A stretch of DNA of 64,000 nt from Ooceraea biroi (GCF_003672135.1 NC_039513.1:2542833-2606832); one strand, 5' to 3'. Numbered from the stretch's first letter, positions 38,001-51,340 are shown. The notes: generated from the letters alone by a model not told the origin. Made by a program: numbers and translations.

Positions 38001-41000
38001 AATAGAGCGAGACGAAATCCGCGACGGATTTCGCTGCACGGTAGATTCGGTTTTATTCGCTGGGTAATGCTAGTTCCGCGGAATGTTCACGAATCCGGTC
38101 GCGGATTCTTCTTGTAACACACGTACATGTCTGTACATATCCTTTTTGCGTAGTATTTAATGATACGATAAGTCAATCCAACCCGCGCAATTTGCATTAC
38201 AAGTTAAATGGCTGTTTACAAAGATTTTCAGCCGCCGCATTCGCGACGTAAAAAGGATTAAGGATTAAAACAACGACGAGTCAAGATGTAAGACGCGCTA
38301 AGAATGCGGTAGCACGCGCGAGTGCAATCATTCTCTTCAGTGGCGATAACTCGATAAATTTATAATCCGCGGTTGCCTTCCGACAATAGTGGAACAACGA
38401 TTCATAATGGGGCCACCACACGCGAATCATGTATCATTCTAATTGATTCTAAGCACACAGGGCCGACGTAGGTACAACCGCGTTGCTACGCGCTCAAAAC
38501 GAATGAATATTCATTCTACAAAATCGCGGAGGAATGTTTCCGGGGTGTTCCTCATCTGCCCTTGATAAACGGACGATGCCACGCCGGTGGAATTCATTTG
38601 TTGCTCTAATGGCAGGAAGCGCGAGTTGAAAACGATGTGAGTGGAATGACTGGCTTTGAAAATTTATAGGCTTACGATCTGTGCCGACTACATCGCCACT
38701 TTAGTGTCGAAACAGATCAATATTATCAAGGATATCGGCTCTAAAATTTTTAATCGTTGCTCGTTGTTTATTACAAAGTTACAATCAAAATCGATGAGGT
38801 TGTTTCTTAATTCGCCCTCGCTTCTTTTAGCGACTGTTCTTCAGACTTAAGATGATCATTAAATGTAGTTAAAGGTAAGTTTATATTTAACCGTCATGTC
38901 GATATCTCTCATACGCACGTACAAGAATAACGTTTAGTCTATAAAAAAGATCTATTAAAAAAAGGTTTATCTAGATTGCGGTTTGATGATGTATATCGAG
39001 GTTACAAATGCTTGCCGTGAGAACGACGACGGGTATTATCGGAAAAAGGACAAAGAGCTCGATTGCATGATCCTCCGCCTCCGTTATTGGGTCGTTGTGC
39101 CATGTAGGTTGTCTATATCAAGAAGGACAACACACACGGCTACCACTCCATTATTGCACGCACAAGAGGGTACCGCGTGTGTGTTTTATTCTATAATAAT
39201 CCGATGCGAGTACGTAACTCGATGAAGCGTAACGGGAAATACACGGGAAGAAATTCGCTCGGTTCGTTTCGTACTTTCGGGAAGGATGATGTTGGAGGAG
39301 ATATTGGATATGACAGGGGAGTTAATCTTGTATTCCGGGCACGACAGAGTCATTAAATCCTGACCCTGTTGAAGCTGATAGGCTCCGCGCGCACGGTGAC
39401 GCTTCCCCTACGCGCTAAATTACATAAACTTTATATTTCCGTGGCTGCCGAGTGCCGCGTTCTCTCTTCCTTTCTCTCTTTCTCTCTCTCTTTTTCCCTC
39501 CTTTTCCTCGCCTACAGTACACATCGCGCCCAAGCTTTATTGCCAAGCTGTAAAACAGTCCGGCATGTGCACGCGGGCCACCCCCGCACGTCGTATACCT
39601 CAATTTTATTGTACGTAGACTGCAATAAGGTGAAACGTATAGGAAGTCGTTCTTCGGTACGTATTGTACGTACGCTTTCTTATCTTTCTGTTTCCGCACG
39701 CGCGAAAACACACATTTTGCACCTTGTAGCACTGGCCGCCGAGAGACACACACAGTCCCTGCCCGCCCTCGTCGCAAATATACGCGCGGCGCGTATATAG
39801 GAATTTCTTCTTATCGGGAACCGTTCTACTTGATATACGAGCCGGCTAATGCAATAGATAAGACGGCGCATTTGTCATCGACATTTTCCTTTCGCGTTCG
39901 GCTCGATCCTTTTCTCATCCGTTTCTCGCCGTTACCAATGAGGATCATCGCGATCACATCCCTTGCGATCCCTTCGACGAGAAGCTTCCCGGTGTATTTT
40001 TTTCCCGCCCTCTCTGTCGTGGCAATAAACGCGGCGACGACCGCGATCGTCGTCGGATCGACGACGGTAGATCGGTTTTCCGTCGGAATTAACGATTCTC
40101 TATTCGTCGGCGAAGTCAATTTGTCGTCTGCCGGCGGGGTCCAATGTCGAAGAGGGCGGTGGCATCCTTATCACGTTACCCGGGCATAAAATTTGAAGAA
40201 AATCATTATTGAAATTCGTTTAAGTGAGGGCGTCCCGTCGTTTGCATTCGGCGGATGTCTTCAAATGGAAATTCCTCTATTTCTTTCGCTCAACCCGCTA
40301 CCTCGCGTTTTCGCTGATACCATTCCGGCTCTGAATCTCGTCGAAGGTCCGCCGAAGTAAACCGTCGGGGCTATGACCTCGCCACATCGCGAAAGAGCTA
40401 ATACTTCCTTGAGCTAAATAAACGTCCGTTTAATTTAGCCGAAGCGGTCGGTGCCGCGCCGTGAGTAACGCCGCGAGTTACGTTGCGAGTATTAAAAGAT
40501 GGTAGTAAAGCGCGGAATATGAAGTTTGCGATTTTAATTGAAATCTGGCGAATTCTAATAACGAAAAATATACGAATGAGAAAAAAACCTATTATTGCCT
40601 TTTGTCTCTGTATATAATATCCCCTTCGCTAATAGAATCTTCTATCGGGCAATTCGAATTTTTTTATTTCAGTCTGGCTATTTTTCAGGAACTACCTGGT
40701 AGAAGCGCGTGATAAAATTTACATAAAACGGCGACGTTCTAACGTCGGCGAAATTGGTTTCATCGGCGACATCGTGTTGACAGGAAGATGGTAATAAAAT
40801 TATTCTTAGAGTAGTTATATATACACAGTCTGTACGGGAGCAATAAAGATTAAAGGAGGAGGGGGGAGGGAGAGAGATCGATATACTTCGAACTAAGACC
40901 TGCAGTGGCACGAAATCAATTTACATTTTCGCCAGGGAGTATCGCTTAAAATGAATTTGCATTTCTGATTCGTGCGACCTCCGATCCTCTATTCTCATTT

Positions 41001-44000
41001 AAAAGTATAATTTCTCCTGAAATATTAAATTCTTGGAATACACATTTTTGCTCGCGGAACAGCGAACGCGCGCGGGATACCTTTATCGTATTATGGTAAT
41101 ACTTATATTCCACTAGCAACTTTTTCCTACACGTCGGTCGTCTCGTCACAGGATATGTCGCGAAGAAAAAGAAGTTATCCTTCCTTTTTTCAAGCACGAT
41201 GCGCTATCCATCATCAAGTGGCTGGAGTACTGCTATTATCGTGCTCTTGAAACGGATATCAACGGCGGCTTTGATTTCGCTGCGAGATATTTTGTTGAGG
41301 AAACAAGACACTGTATTTTGTATTGAAATATTTTGCTAGCACGACACGCTCCGCTCCCTTCGGATATTATTTCGCACAATATTAGACAAACATTTCCGTA
41401 ACAATAACGTCGTATTTGTCGTTCCGCAGCCGCGCGATTCATCGCAGCAGCGACGTCGATGCATTCTCGTAGCGAATTTCAATCGTCGGTTCGTCGTGCA
41501 CCCCATCCTTCGTCCCACATTACGCACACACCCCACGGAAACGCGCAGGACACGAAATCTCGAGATTTTCCTCCCTTCGTCCCCCATCGCTCCTCGTTAA
41601 AATAACGATCCACGCGCGTATATTCTCATAATCGAAACGCGGCTGTAAAAGCGGACTGAGCGGTATTTATTATTTAAGTCGGCGATGCAATACATTCAGA
41701 TTTATAACGACCGCGTGTTCATCTTTCTCAAGGGGGTTACCATCGAGAGACCGTGCCATCGTATATACCGACGTGCGCCTACTCCACCGGGTATACGCGC
41801 GTGTATGTCTATGCGTGTACGTGTCACACGACACACGCACACGAGTGCGGGCACTCGACGACTACGAAGAAAGACTTGACGGAAGTGGATACGGCTGCTT
41901 ACCAGCCGGCACATTTGGCCGAATTTATCGGCCGGCCAGCGTCTTCCGCGCTGACCCCCGGTCTCATTCGTCCGGGCATTTATGTTATCTGGCCGGAGCA
42001 TGAGAAACCCGGGGTCGACCCCAGACCGCGTAAATGGCAGCGGCTCCTTCGGGCCAACCTGTCCGGGAGTTAAGATTGCTCGTTATCGGGCCAACTCCGC
42101 GTTCGCGCGCGGTTTGCTCCCGACCGATATTAACGTAAAGCCAGTTGTTATCGTGTCTGTTTCCGAGATTTAGCGTGGACCGACGCGTGAAGAAATATAC
42201 TTATTAGGACACAATAATAAAGAAAACCCCTCCACGAAGCGGGGCAATAAATTGCAGCTACGCCAGCAGGAAGAAAGCCGACAATGCTGGTCGCTTATGA
42301 CGCCATTGACTTCCCGCGTTCGCTCACATTCGTTCCGCTATTAGTCTACAAAAGTGCTGATAGATGTGTCGTCAGACGTGAAATCCGGTGATTGATTTTA
42401 TTGCTCGAATGGAATGGCAGAATGGACAGAATGGCCGGAAAATGTCTCACCGAGAAAAAAGCCTGTGTAATCGTCGGGCGCAATATTTAACTTTTATGAT
42501 TTTTATATATCATGACTATACACGCCAATTCGTTAATCGGTCGTTTTTTGCTTGATCTTATCGAGCAACTTATCGATCTGTTACTTGAATACTCGTAAAC
42601 TCGGGAATATTCGTAGCAATTTTTTTTGAAGAATTGCTCCTTTAATGTAGCTTCAGGAGAATTTCGATTTTAATTTGAATTTAATTTCGGTAATAAGATG
42701 TAAATAAAATTCCCTCGTGTAATCGTGATTCTTTTTAAACAAAAGAGGATAGAAATTCCTTTAAGATGCGCAAATTAATATAACACGGAAGCGGATCAGG
42801 ACGGCAGCGATGTCTGCGAAAAAGGAAAGTCAAAACGCCGGAAGATATGAAGCGCTAAGGGAACGAGGTCGATCCCTTGTGACGACATTGTTCGAATTGG
42901 TGGAGGCAAACTGGGTTGCTCTCTTAAGTACGCTTTGTGCAACCCTGTAGGAGAAACTGTAAGAGACCGTTGCCAGATCGATGACAATTAATGCGCTTCA
43001 CAGCGGTCGATCTCGCGCCCGCTCCACGATATATTCCGGCCGCTCGTCCTGCCCCGTCTCACCGATGCTATTTAGAGCGGAAGTGCACGGCATATCGTAC
43101 TGGATCAAACGACAAAGTATCCTCCTTTTCCGTGACGACGATGTGCGCGGGTAAACTCGCGTCTGGATAGAGCTGTACGTCCTCGCTTCAGCAAGACGAA
43201 TTTACTATATAAAATAGACGTTCTCACGGAGAGAACGCATGCGGAGCGAGATGACGAAGGCGCAGGTAAAAGTTTCCTCGCTCTAGAAATTCAGTTTCTA
43301 CGAGAATTCCTCGATGTTTAAGGGAATCGCGCTTCCGCACAGCGGGGATTCCAGCTCCTACAGGTAGCTTACGGGCGTGCGGCATAGCAGTGCCAAAAAT
43401 CTATCTTCGTGATTTACTGCCGGCATCCGCGTGTCGATTACGGTTCCTGCGGAAAATTTATTCTCGTCGCTTGCGCGCCAAGGAAATCGATAAGACAGCA
43501 AAAACGAAAACCGCAGCTCTTCGAGACCGTATTATTTCTGGAGCGTACGAGAGGTCGGATGCATTATTCTGCATACACGTTCTATATTTAACGTGTAAAA
43601 TAAAGTATTACAGATGACCGAGTTTATTGACTTCCAGCTAAAATTATTTCGCGAATTTCCTTGATTTAGTATTTTAAAACGTCTGAGAATGTCATTCTGT
43701 CATTGTCATAAACATTCCTAAAGTGAATTTGACGTTAAAGCGAAGAACTCTTTTAGGCACGGACAATTTTATCGCGCGCGCGCGTACGAGCGATCCATTT
43801 TTCTCGATTGCTGTTCTCAAACGTATTCGTGCGAGGGACGTCTTACAGTCAGCACGAGAGAGAAACTCGCTGAATTCGAGGTTCCAGTGAGGTTTCGTAT
43901 AAGGCGAATCGACGCGCTGCAGTGAGATCGATTTGACCGTAGCCCGAATGCGAGCCACATATTTATTGATAAAGTTATGATCAGACCAGGCACCAGCCGC

Positions 44001-44851
44001 GCATTTTCATAAAACCGGGACGCTCGTAACGGGTGGCACATGGAGCTCAGACGTTTCTTCTGACTCGGTTGTCCCCGATGAGGACGAAAAAGCTCAATGA
44101 ACCACGCGCATGGCCGATACTTCAGTCGTACCATTGTGCATTACGTTTTTCCCGGTTCGCGCGCAGAAATTATGCCTGCAGCAAGAAATGTTAGAGTCAA
44201 GCGTTGTGACCTGAAACGATTTATGATGATAATTAATGAAGTTAAAATAAAGTTAATTTTCCTAACACATCAAATAGATCAAAATTCTCAAAATCCACAA
44301 AAATTAGTGACCATACGTAGTGACATACAATACGATTATTGCGCCACGAAAAAGTGCGCGAGGGACCATCCTTTCTTCAAGATTGCACTCTTTCATCACA
44401 GCTCGTGTTTATTCTATTTTCTCTCTCATTTTCGGAACGCAGCGGATCGCGCTCTCAATGTCTCTTAAAGATTGATAGTGCGACACGTTGCGAGAGAAGT
44501 GTTCCGGTGGACGAGGAAGAGAGCGGTGCGGTGAAAAGGAGGTCGAGCCGGACCGGGCACGACCGAGGCGGGTATGAGATGCAAGCCAGCTTTTCTCTCC
44601 TTTCTCGTTCCACCCTTTCGCATCGCCCTTTTACATTCCCAACCCCGTGCCGCGCCACCGCCGTGAAATTCACTCGTCATCCTCGGCACCGCAGCCCTGC
44701 CGCATAGTTCCGCGATCGTAGTGTTCCTCCAGTGCATCCCGCCCGGTCGCGTGGCGGGGTGAGACAAGTTATTCGCGTTCCTTGGTCGGGCTCGAAGTTT
44801 CGGCGAATAACCCGAGCCGCCGATGCAGTTCTCGATACGGAAGTGACGGCA

Positions 44852-44893
44852 TAAGAAGAAGAGAAGGAGAAGGAGGAGGAGGAGGAGGAGGAG
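44852..44893. repeat. (GAA)/(GGA)n purine repeat
   Basis: About 42 bases of pure purine made of AAG and then GGA triplets, a potential triplex-forming tract. Confidence 0.9.
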
Positions 44894-47418
44894 AATACGG
44901 TACTTCGTGGAACTTTCATCCTGTAAGCTGAAGCTGTTGCCGAAGGCACAGTCATTCAGTCATGCGCGACCGATATATTCCATACGGAGTGTGTTTCTGA
45001 CCTACCGCGTTTCCTTCAACCGATAAACCGCGTGGGCGAAGCTTTTTAGAGAAGGTCGTGAAAAGAATCAGAATCGATTAAGAATACACGCGATGAGGGA
45101 TTAGAGTACTAGAGGTTGAAACGATGACGATGATTATGGAAAGCGACTGTTCAATTCTTTTGCATGATGGCGTTGTAATTTTAACAACTCAGAATATTTT
45201 ATAACCGTTGTCATTGTGAGTCTTTGACGCGCGCGTTCAAATGTAGATTTTTCTTTTTTATTTCAAGAAAAAGAGGAAAAAAGAGAAAGGATCTGGATTG
45301 ACATGGCACTCATGAAATGAATATGTCACTCGAAATGCTCCGATAAAAAGATCCGAACATTCACATACAATAGAACAAAACAATCATAAAAAGTAAAAAT
45401 TTAATATAGAAACTAGAAATTTTTACCACAATCTTTTTTATTTGGTTATCAATGGTATAAAAAACGAATAGATTTGCGTACATACTAAGTTTAATTATTT
45501 AAGTATTAATTATTGAATTACAAATAATATACTATATTTAAGTTAAGATTGTATGATCCTCGAGAGTGCTCCTTGTAACCACAGAGCGAAGACATCAATT
45601 TGTAACAGAAAGAAAATTTTGTTTATTAATTAATTGCAAAATGTCATGGTCTATTTGGTTTAAATAAACAACGTTTGTAAAATACAAAGAAGTCATTGAT
45701 TTCGAGCAAATATCCATCGGCGATGGTCGTTATCTACGATCATTTGCTGCACCATGTAAACGTGCGCTGTACGCGATCGTGAGGGGGTAGAACGATAACT
45801 GTAAAGCCACTTTAATTAGTACATGTCTGCCGACTGAACAACATCCCACCGGTTATGGAACATCGGAAACTTCTGGGCCGGAAGTCGCCGGTTTACACGG
45901 AGCCGCGCCGATTCGGACATCCGCGTATTACCGCTTGTGAATAAACATGCTCGATAACAAGTTCAGGTTTCTTCGTCGACCGAGAAAACGGACAATATGT
46001 GCTTTGTAGTATTAACGAGCTTTGTAGTAATACGAGAGAATCCTTTTATTCGATTTTATCTACGACGGTATCGTTTAAACGCGCGTATGCAATCGCAAAG
46101 CACTTCGCAGTAATGAAAAAGCGAGTGATCTTGAACGCAATCGCAATCACAATCGTGACGCCTAATGAGCTAAATAAGTTCAAAGTATTTAAACGCAAAT
46201 CACATGTAGATTTTTATATTTAACTGTTATCGGCTCACACACCGTCTATCAACCACGTGTATTATTATTCTTATTTTCTCGGCTGCTGCACAGCAGATTA
46301 GATCTCCCGGCGTGGTCACGCGACGGTATTTCAGACGGTAACGCCGGCACCTCGCCGTCGTAGGTTGACGCGTCGTATTTTCAAACGCGGACTCGTCGGC
46401 CGATGATAAAATTCGTGATTTGCAAACTAAACACGCCACGGCAGACAGTGCACGCGCGGAATGTGTTGTTTTTTTCTTTTTTGCCTGGCAATCTTTTTTC
46501 TCCAACGCGACGTGCATTAAAACGCCTCGTTGCCGTCCCGCCCGCGCCGTCTCGCGCCGGGTAAAATGTTAATATTTATTCTGCCGCCAGGAATTCTTTC
46601 TTATCCGGAAAGTAGATCGTAACTTCAGTTATCTTTACATTGCGAGCACGTCCGGCGTTCGGCGATGTATTTCTTTCGCCGAGCGCACAAACGCAGCCCG
46701 CGTCTTTTCTACCGCCTGACCGGTTCCTGCACCCGCACCCGTGTTGTTCTTCCCGTAATTCTTTGCAAATTGCTCCATTGAAACTCACCGCCTTTTAACG
46801 CTCCTCGCAGATTACGGCAACGTTTATCGAGCACATCGAGCGAAAACATTCGCAAACATTCTCAAGCCGTCCGAGCGCAAGTGGATCGGCTAAGACTACC
46901 GGCTGGAAGCTGCTAATAAACCGCTCAGAACTATTGTTCCTTGTACACATTCGAAGTCGATTCATTTTAGGTATCGGCAATCGTCCGAAAGTTAATAGAG
47001 AAAGTTTTCATTTCTTGCGCGCCGCTGCTTGTCTCTGTTAAAGCTAATCGATAAACGAGAGTGTCGATTCGATCTAAAAAAGAATTCTTGAATCGGCTTA
47101 GCTCAAAGAATTCAGGAGAACTTTTATTACAACCAGTAGAGATATTATAATAACGATGGTATGATATTTCTCGTTTCCAATTAGAGAAGAGCGAGAGAAA
47201 TAAAAAAGTAGAAGAAAAGAATAATAATAAAGAATAATTATATTTTAACTGAGAAACGATAGTTTTGAGAATTACTAACTTTGTAGTAAACTATAAGGAT
47301 ATAAAATAATAAATGAAAACAGAGATATTACATAATAAATAAATATTATATTTTTAAAGACTTTTATATTCTAATAATCGTAAATTAATTATAAATTATA
47401 ATGAAATGATGTAAGAAC

Positions 47419-47458
47419 AGTTAGATAGTTAGATTAAATTAGATTAGTTAGATTAAAA
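47419..47458. repeat. TTAGATTA short tandem repeat
   Basis: GTTAGAT(A/T) and AGATTA words repeat about five times in 40 bases. Confidence 0.75.
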
Positions 47459-48472
47459 ACTGAGATATGAAATTAGTGGACAAGTAATTAATAAAACTCA
47501 TTTTTCATACAGTTACATTTCATAGAGAGAAAAGACAGAATTTTAATTAATATTATTACAGAAAAGAAATGTTACGTATATCTATTTATATAGTATAATC
47601 TTATTCACTTTTGATATTTTTTTCAACACCGCCGTTCAATTTTTCTGTTAGTGACGGAGAGGATTCAGTTAATCAAATTTTTAAAATAATACCAAAATGT
47701 TAATAATAATCCATTTAATTATGTAGATACCAGACAGCTGCATAAGAATTCCAACAATACTAATGAAAGAAATCCAATCGTGTATTTTATTCGTCGGTGA
47801 CATCGATTTTATTTTTGACTGTCTGTATTTCGACGACGAATTAAAATTGTATACATTGGTATTATATCTTTTATAATAGCTCCTGTTTCTATAATACGTC
47901 CCTATTGCACATTCCGTGAGAAATGGACACCATGGATCAGCAACTTATTCGTGCGAGATGAATACTTAAAGGTATTAACTTTATCCCGAGTTAAGGAAGT
48001 GCTTAATCTTGTCCCATTAGCTAATTACAGACGCCTAAAGAAATTCCGTTTTACTTTGAACATTCTTGATTAAAACGTCCGTCAGACTTCATGCCGTGAC
48101 ATCTTAAAAATACATTTCGAATAAGATGTGATGAATACTAAAAAAGATGCCGCGCACGCGTGCGTGGGCGTTCTTCTTTTCATACGAAAACTTACAAGTT
48201 TATGTTTAATGTTCAATGATATTTCGAGCTACGTAAAACTTGGTTTAAAACTACGTTTATATAAAAAAGTTTGCGTTAATTAAAATTTCGCGTTAATTTA
48301 GCTTATAACGTGTTGTCAGTGTTAGGAGGCAGTTTAGTCTATACTTAAGTATTTAATTATTCACTCAGTAATTAATGTTCTATAAAAAATATTGTACCTA
48401 GAATAAAAATGTTGAAAAAATAATACCATCGATCTCCGCCAATATTAGCGAGCTGAATCTGTATTAAATCTA

Positions 48473-48545
48473 TTAACTCTTTCATCCCTGAATATATACA
48501 TATATTTATGGTACCTATGTGTATCACTCGGGATGAAAGGGTTAA
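48473..48545. mobile_element. Miniature TTAA-flanked inverted-repeat element (65 bp)
   Basis: TTAA (48,473-48,476), then CTCTTTCATCCC, about 40 AT-rich bases, GGGATGAAAGGG, then TTAA (48,542-48,545). The 12-bp ends differ at one position. The flanking TTAA and CCCTTT-like termini fit a piggyBac-type miniature element. Confidence 0.65.
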
Positions 48546-48670
48546 AGTACTATTAAAGCTATAATAGTTCCATTAAATCTTTATTCAATTTTTCTTGCAA
48601 GACATGTGGATTTTCCAAACTCGGATTAAGATACATTAATTTAATAAAAGTTAATTTCTTATGTATATAA

Positions 48671-49209
48671 TCCCTAAATAATCTTTTTAAAAAAAGAAAA
48701 AATATATACGCCAAATACATAAAAACTCCCAATTTGTCAAAACTCGAAACTAAATATGAAATCAATAATTAATTAGCCAAGTATCTAGAAGCAGTTTGAG
48801 TATTTTACCCAAACGTTATCCATGCATACTCTCTTATCGCTTGACGACATTGAAGTACTTGGCGTTTCCGAATCACATTAAAACGTCCTCTCCTATCTAT
48901 AAGAGACACAAAATCATTTGCGAGTCATTATTGAAAATCATGAAGATACAAGATACAATACAAATCAAGATATTGTACAAATTTACAAGAATACATGACC
49001 ACTGCGTTCCGGGCACGCCAAGTACTTCAATGTCGTCATGCGATAAGAGAGTATGCATGGAAAACGTTTGGGTAAAATACTCAAACTGCTTCTAGATACT
49101 TGGCTAATTAATTATTGATTTCATATTTAGTTTCGAGTTTTGACAAATTGGGAGTTTTTATGTATTTGGCGTATATATTTTTTCTTTCTTTAAAAACGTT
49201 TTTTAAGGA
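48671..49209. mobile_element. Fold-back MITE, copy 2 (539 bp)
   Basis: Arms 48,671-48,870 and 49,010-49,209 match those of the copy at 26,503-27,041. The 139-bp spacer is in the opposite orientation relative to that copy. The outermost bases are slightly degraded (TCCCTAAATAATC at the left, TTTTTTAAGGA at the right). Confidence 0.85.
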
Positions 49210-49630
49210 TTTTACTTATCTCGGCCAAACAATGTATGCACAAAATGAATTTATTTTGGCCAGAAATCGAGGTAACTTTCGAAATAAAAATCCTGGAAAA
49301 CAAGTTTCTTGGAGACATTCCTAGATTCGCAGGTATAGAACTTTCTCGCGTCACTTCTTACCGATTCGTGTTCTCCTACAAAAAATTAACAGTACTTACA
49401 TTTTACTTTTATCTGGGCCAAAAAATGTATGCACAAAATAAATCGTTTGGCCAAAAATCGAGATAATTCCTGTAATCGCAAATATGAAACTTTCTCGCGT
49501 CACTTCTTACCGATTTGTGTTCCCCTGTTACTATTTCAAAATTGAACATATGTTCTTACATTTTACTTATCTTGGCCAACCAATGTCTGCACAAAATTAA
49601 TTTATTTTGGCCAGAAATCGAGGTAACTTT
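49210..49630. repeat. Three degenerate tandem repeats, roughly 160-190 bp each
   Basis: TTTACTTATCT.GGCCAA.CAATGT.TGCACAAAAT recurs at about 49,212, 49,401 and 49,559. AACTTTCTCGCGTCACTTCT followed by ACCGATT occurs at about 49,337 and 49,489, and GGCCAGAAATCGAGGTAACT at 49,258 and 49,609. The array directly abuts the MITE at its left. Confidence 0.8.
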
Positions 49631-49904
49631 CGAAATGAGTAGAGAGTATAGGCGGGTTCTGGACCACTTTGGGAAGGGGGTAAAATCGGTCCTAACCCAG
49701 GTCGGTTCTGGGCCGGCGGGGGTCCTAACCCTATGGAGGGGAGGGTGAGGGGGGAGGTATGACGTCACGGAGGGTATGTTTTATGACCCTGCGGCACTTT
49801 TCTATCTTTATTCTAGGGATTATTGTTTAAGATTATGACCCCACCGTCATATCGCTATTTGAGTGCCGACACTCGGCTGCTGGAATGTTTGATATATTAT
49901 AAAA
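49631..49904. other. G-rich flank of the transposon insertion, no gene
   Basis: A G-rich tract (49,665-49,790) with two GGTCCTAACCC words and a TGACGTCA-type palindrome is followed by ordinary sequence. The right part (49,879-49,890) is one arm of the hairpin into which the 5.9-kb transposon has inserted. Confidence 0.5.
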
Positions 49905-49912
49905 TGTAAAAC
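49905..49912. repeat. Left target-site duplication TGTAAAAC
   Basis: The same eight bases occur at 55,832-55,839, directly outside the other end of the element. Confidence 0.9.
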
Positions 49913-49930
49913 CAAGGGGTCTACCGCACT
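49913..49930 (+). repeat. Left terminal inverted repeat
   Basis: Eighteen bases, exactly complementary to 55,814-55,831. Just inside, AGTGTACA also occurs at both ends at slightly different spacing. Confidence 0.92.
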
Positions 49931-49944
49931 TCAAAAAAGTGTAC

Positions 49945-50110
49945 ACCTATTGCCGAAAACGGTAATAAGTTCCGCATTTCTGCAGTTATTACTTTTGTTT
50001 CCTATATTGCTCAAATATTGCTTTTATTACCGTTATTACTTAAGTATTACCGTTACATTGCCGTTATTGCCAAATATTGTGCATATATTTCCTTATTTCT
50101 GAAGCTATTA
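49945..50110. promoter_or_regulatory. Left subterminal repeat cluster of the transposon
   Basis: TATTGC(C/T), ATATTG, TTATTACCG and TATTTCC words recur about every 10-20 bases. Clustered subterminal words of this type commonly bind transposase in hAT-like elements, so a binding role is inferred. Confidence 0.55.
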
Positions 50111-50333
50111 CTTTCTATTTTCAAGAAAAAGGGAGTTAGAAGAGTATGAAAATTTGCATTTTAAATATGAAAGATTTAAAAATTTATTAGTCCTTAGAAT
50201 GGAGCAAATACAAAATAACATAAAATAAAATATTATAATAACATACATAATAACATAACATATTTTATGTTAAAAAAATATTTCTTTTATAATAACAAAC
50301 CAAAATTTTTTACATTAAATATTAAAATTAAAG

Positions 50334-51340
50334 TTATAATTTTTTGAAGTTTTGGTAGGACTTCTTTATTGAAACCCTATCATGTCTTTTGATTTTAAAT
50401 GGCTCAAATCCTATTAATTCTATTGGGCCATAAAATATAAATTTCTTTTCCACTTCTTGAATATCATCTTCCTTTGGCCATACAAACTCATCTAAATCTT
50501 CTCTCAGAAATTTTACAAGGCACTTTTTATCAATTTTCAGAATTCTTCCAATATACCAGCTGGTATCATAAAAAATTGCATAGTACATTTCGGCTTGTAA
50601 CTTCACTCTCGGATTTTCTCTTGTATTTTCTTCTTCTTCTGTTTCATTTTTAGCTAAGTCCGAAATTTCACTTCCAGTTTCTGAGTATTCTGAGTAAGAT
50701 TCACTTTCTATTTCTGTTTCATCTATCTCTTCCGTGTCACCCGTGTCTTCCTCATTCACTTCATATTTTTTCTTTAATGTTTTTTTCAAAGGTTTTTTAT
50801 TGTTTTTAGAACAACCTGTAATGGCTTTTCTCATGTTCATACCTCTTACTCTTAACACTCTGTCTGTTGATAGTCTACCTTTTTTTTCAGCTAACAGCCA
50901 ACACATACTTGATTTCCTCACTGTTTTTTGTTTGCCATTGCTTAAAGTCATTGTTAAAAAAGTTGAAGAATTTTTTTCAACTTTAGAATAATTTTTGAAG
51001 TTTAGAGTATCAAATTTTAATAAGGAATTTATTTCATTTGTGGTCTCAATTATACTTTCAGTATCCGACAAAACTTGTTCGGTGTAAATTGCATTTGCCA
51101 TATCTTCTTCATTATTGTCAACTTCTTCCAAGTCTTCCTCTAACGTAGAAATTACTGGAATATCTATATTTTCAAGATCAAAATCAATTGTCATCTCTAT
51201 TTCTTTAGCATCGGTTATTGAATTTAATTTTGCTTTTTCTATTATTGCTTTCAATTCTTCAATCGTAGGATATATTGTGTTATCACAAATGGTACCAGTA
51301 CCAAGTTTTTGGTTTTTTCGAGGAAACAAAATTGTGTCAT
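50334..51340 (-). pseudogene. Transposase-like gene, last exon (acidic linker and conserved C-terminal domain)
   Basis: A plausible acceptor, CATTGCAG, ends at 51,341, and the open frame runs from there to a stop at 50,334. The first two thirds are acidic and Ser/Thr/Glu-rich and probably disordered, with a Lys-rich patch (KKPLKKTLKKK) in the middle. The last 80 residues form a compact block with YYAIFYDTSWYIGRILK, VKFL, WPKEDDI and FIFYGPIEL. Its spacing resembles a small beta-barrel such as a Tudor or SH3-like fold; this is inference. An open frame continues upstream to 51,431 through the intron, so a free-standing protein starting there is an alternative. The frame joins in phase with the exon at 51,456-51,953, which favours one spliced gene. 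The exon itself has no internal stop. Confidence 0.65.

Larger units (their letters stand above)
32961..48472. other. Non-coding stretch, no gene supported
   Basis: Fifteen kilobases without a recognisable coding frame. It contains (GA)n at 35,040-35,088 and 36,845-36,861, an imperfect (TC)n at 39,470-39,495, (GGA)n at 44,852-44,893 and a TTAGATTA tandem at 47,419-47,458. The sequence from 45.1 kb onward is markedly AT-rich. Open frames of 100-170 codons (34.5, 36.1-36.5, 39.4-40.2 and 44.1-44.7 kb) have no identifiable domains. Confidence 0.5.

Noticed and set aside
39369..40189. Several overlapping frames of 97-143 codons
   Set aside because: Frames on both strands overlap and composition is pyrimidine-biased; no conserved motif.
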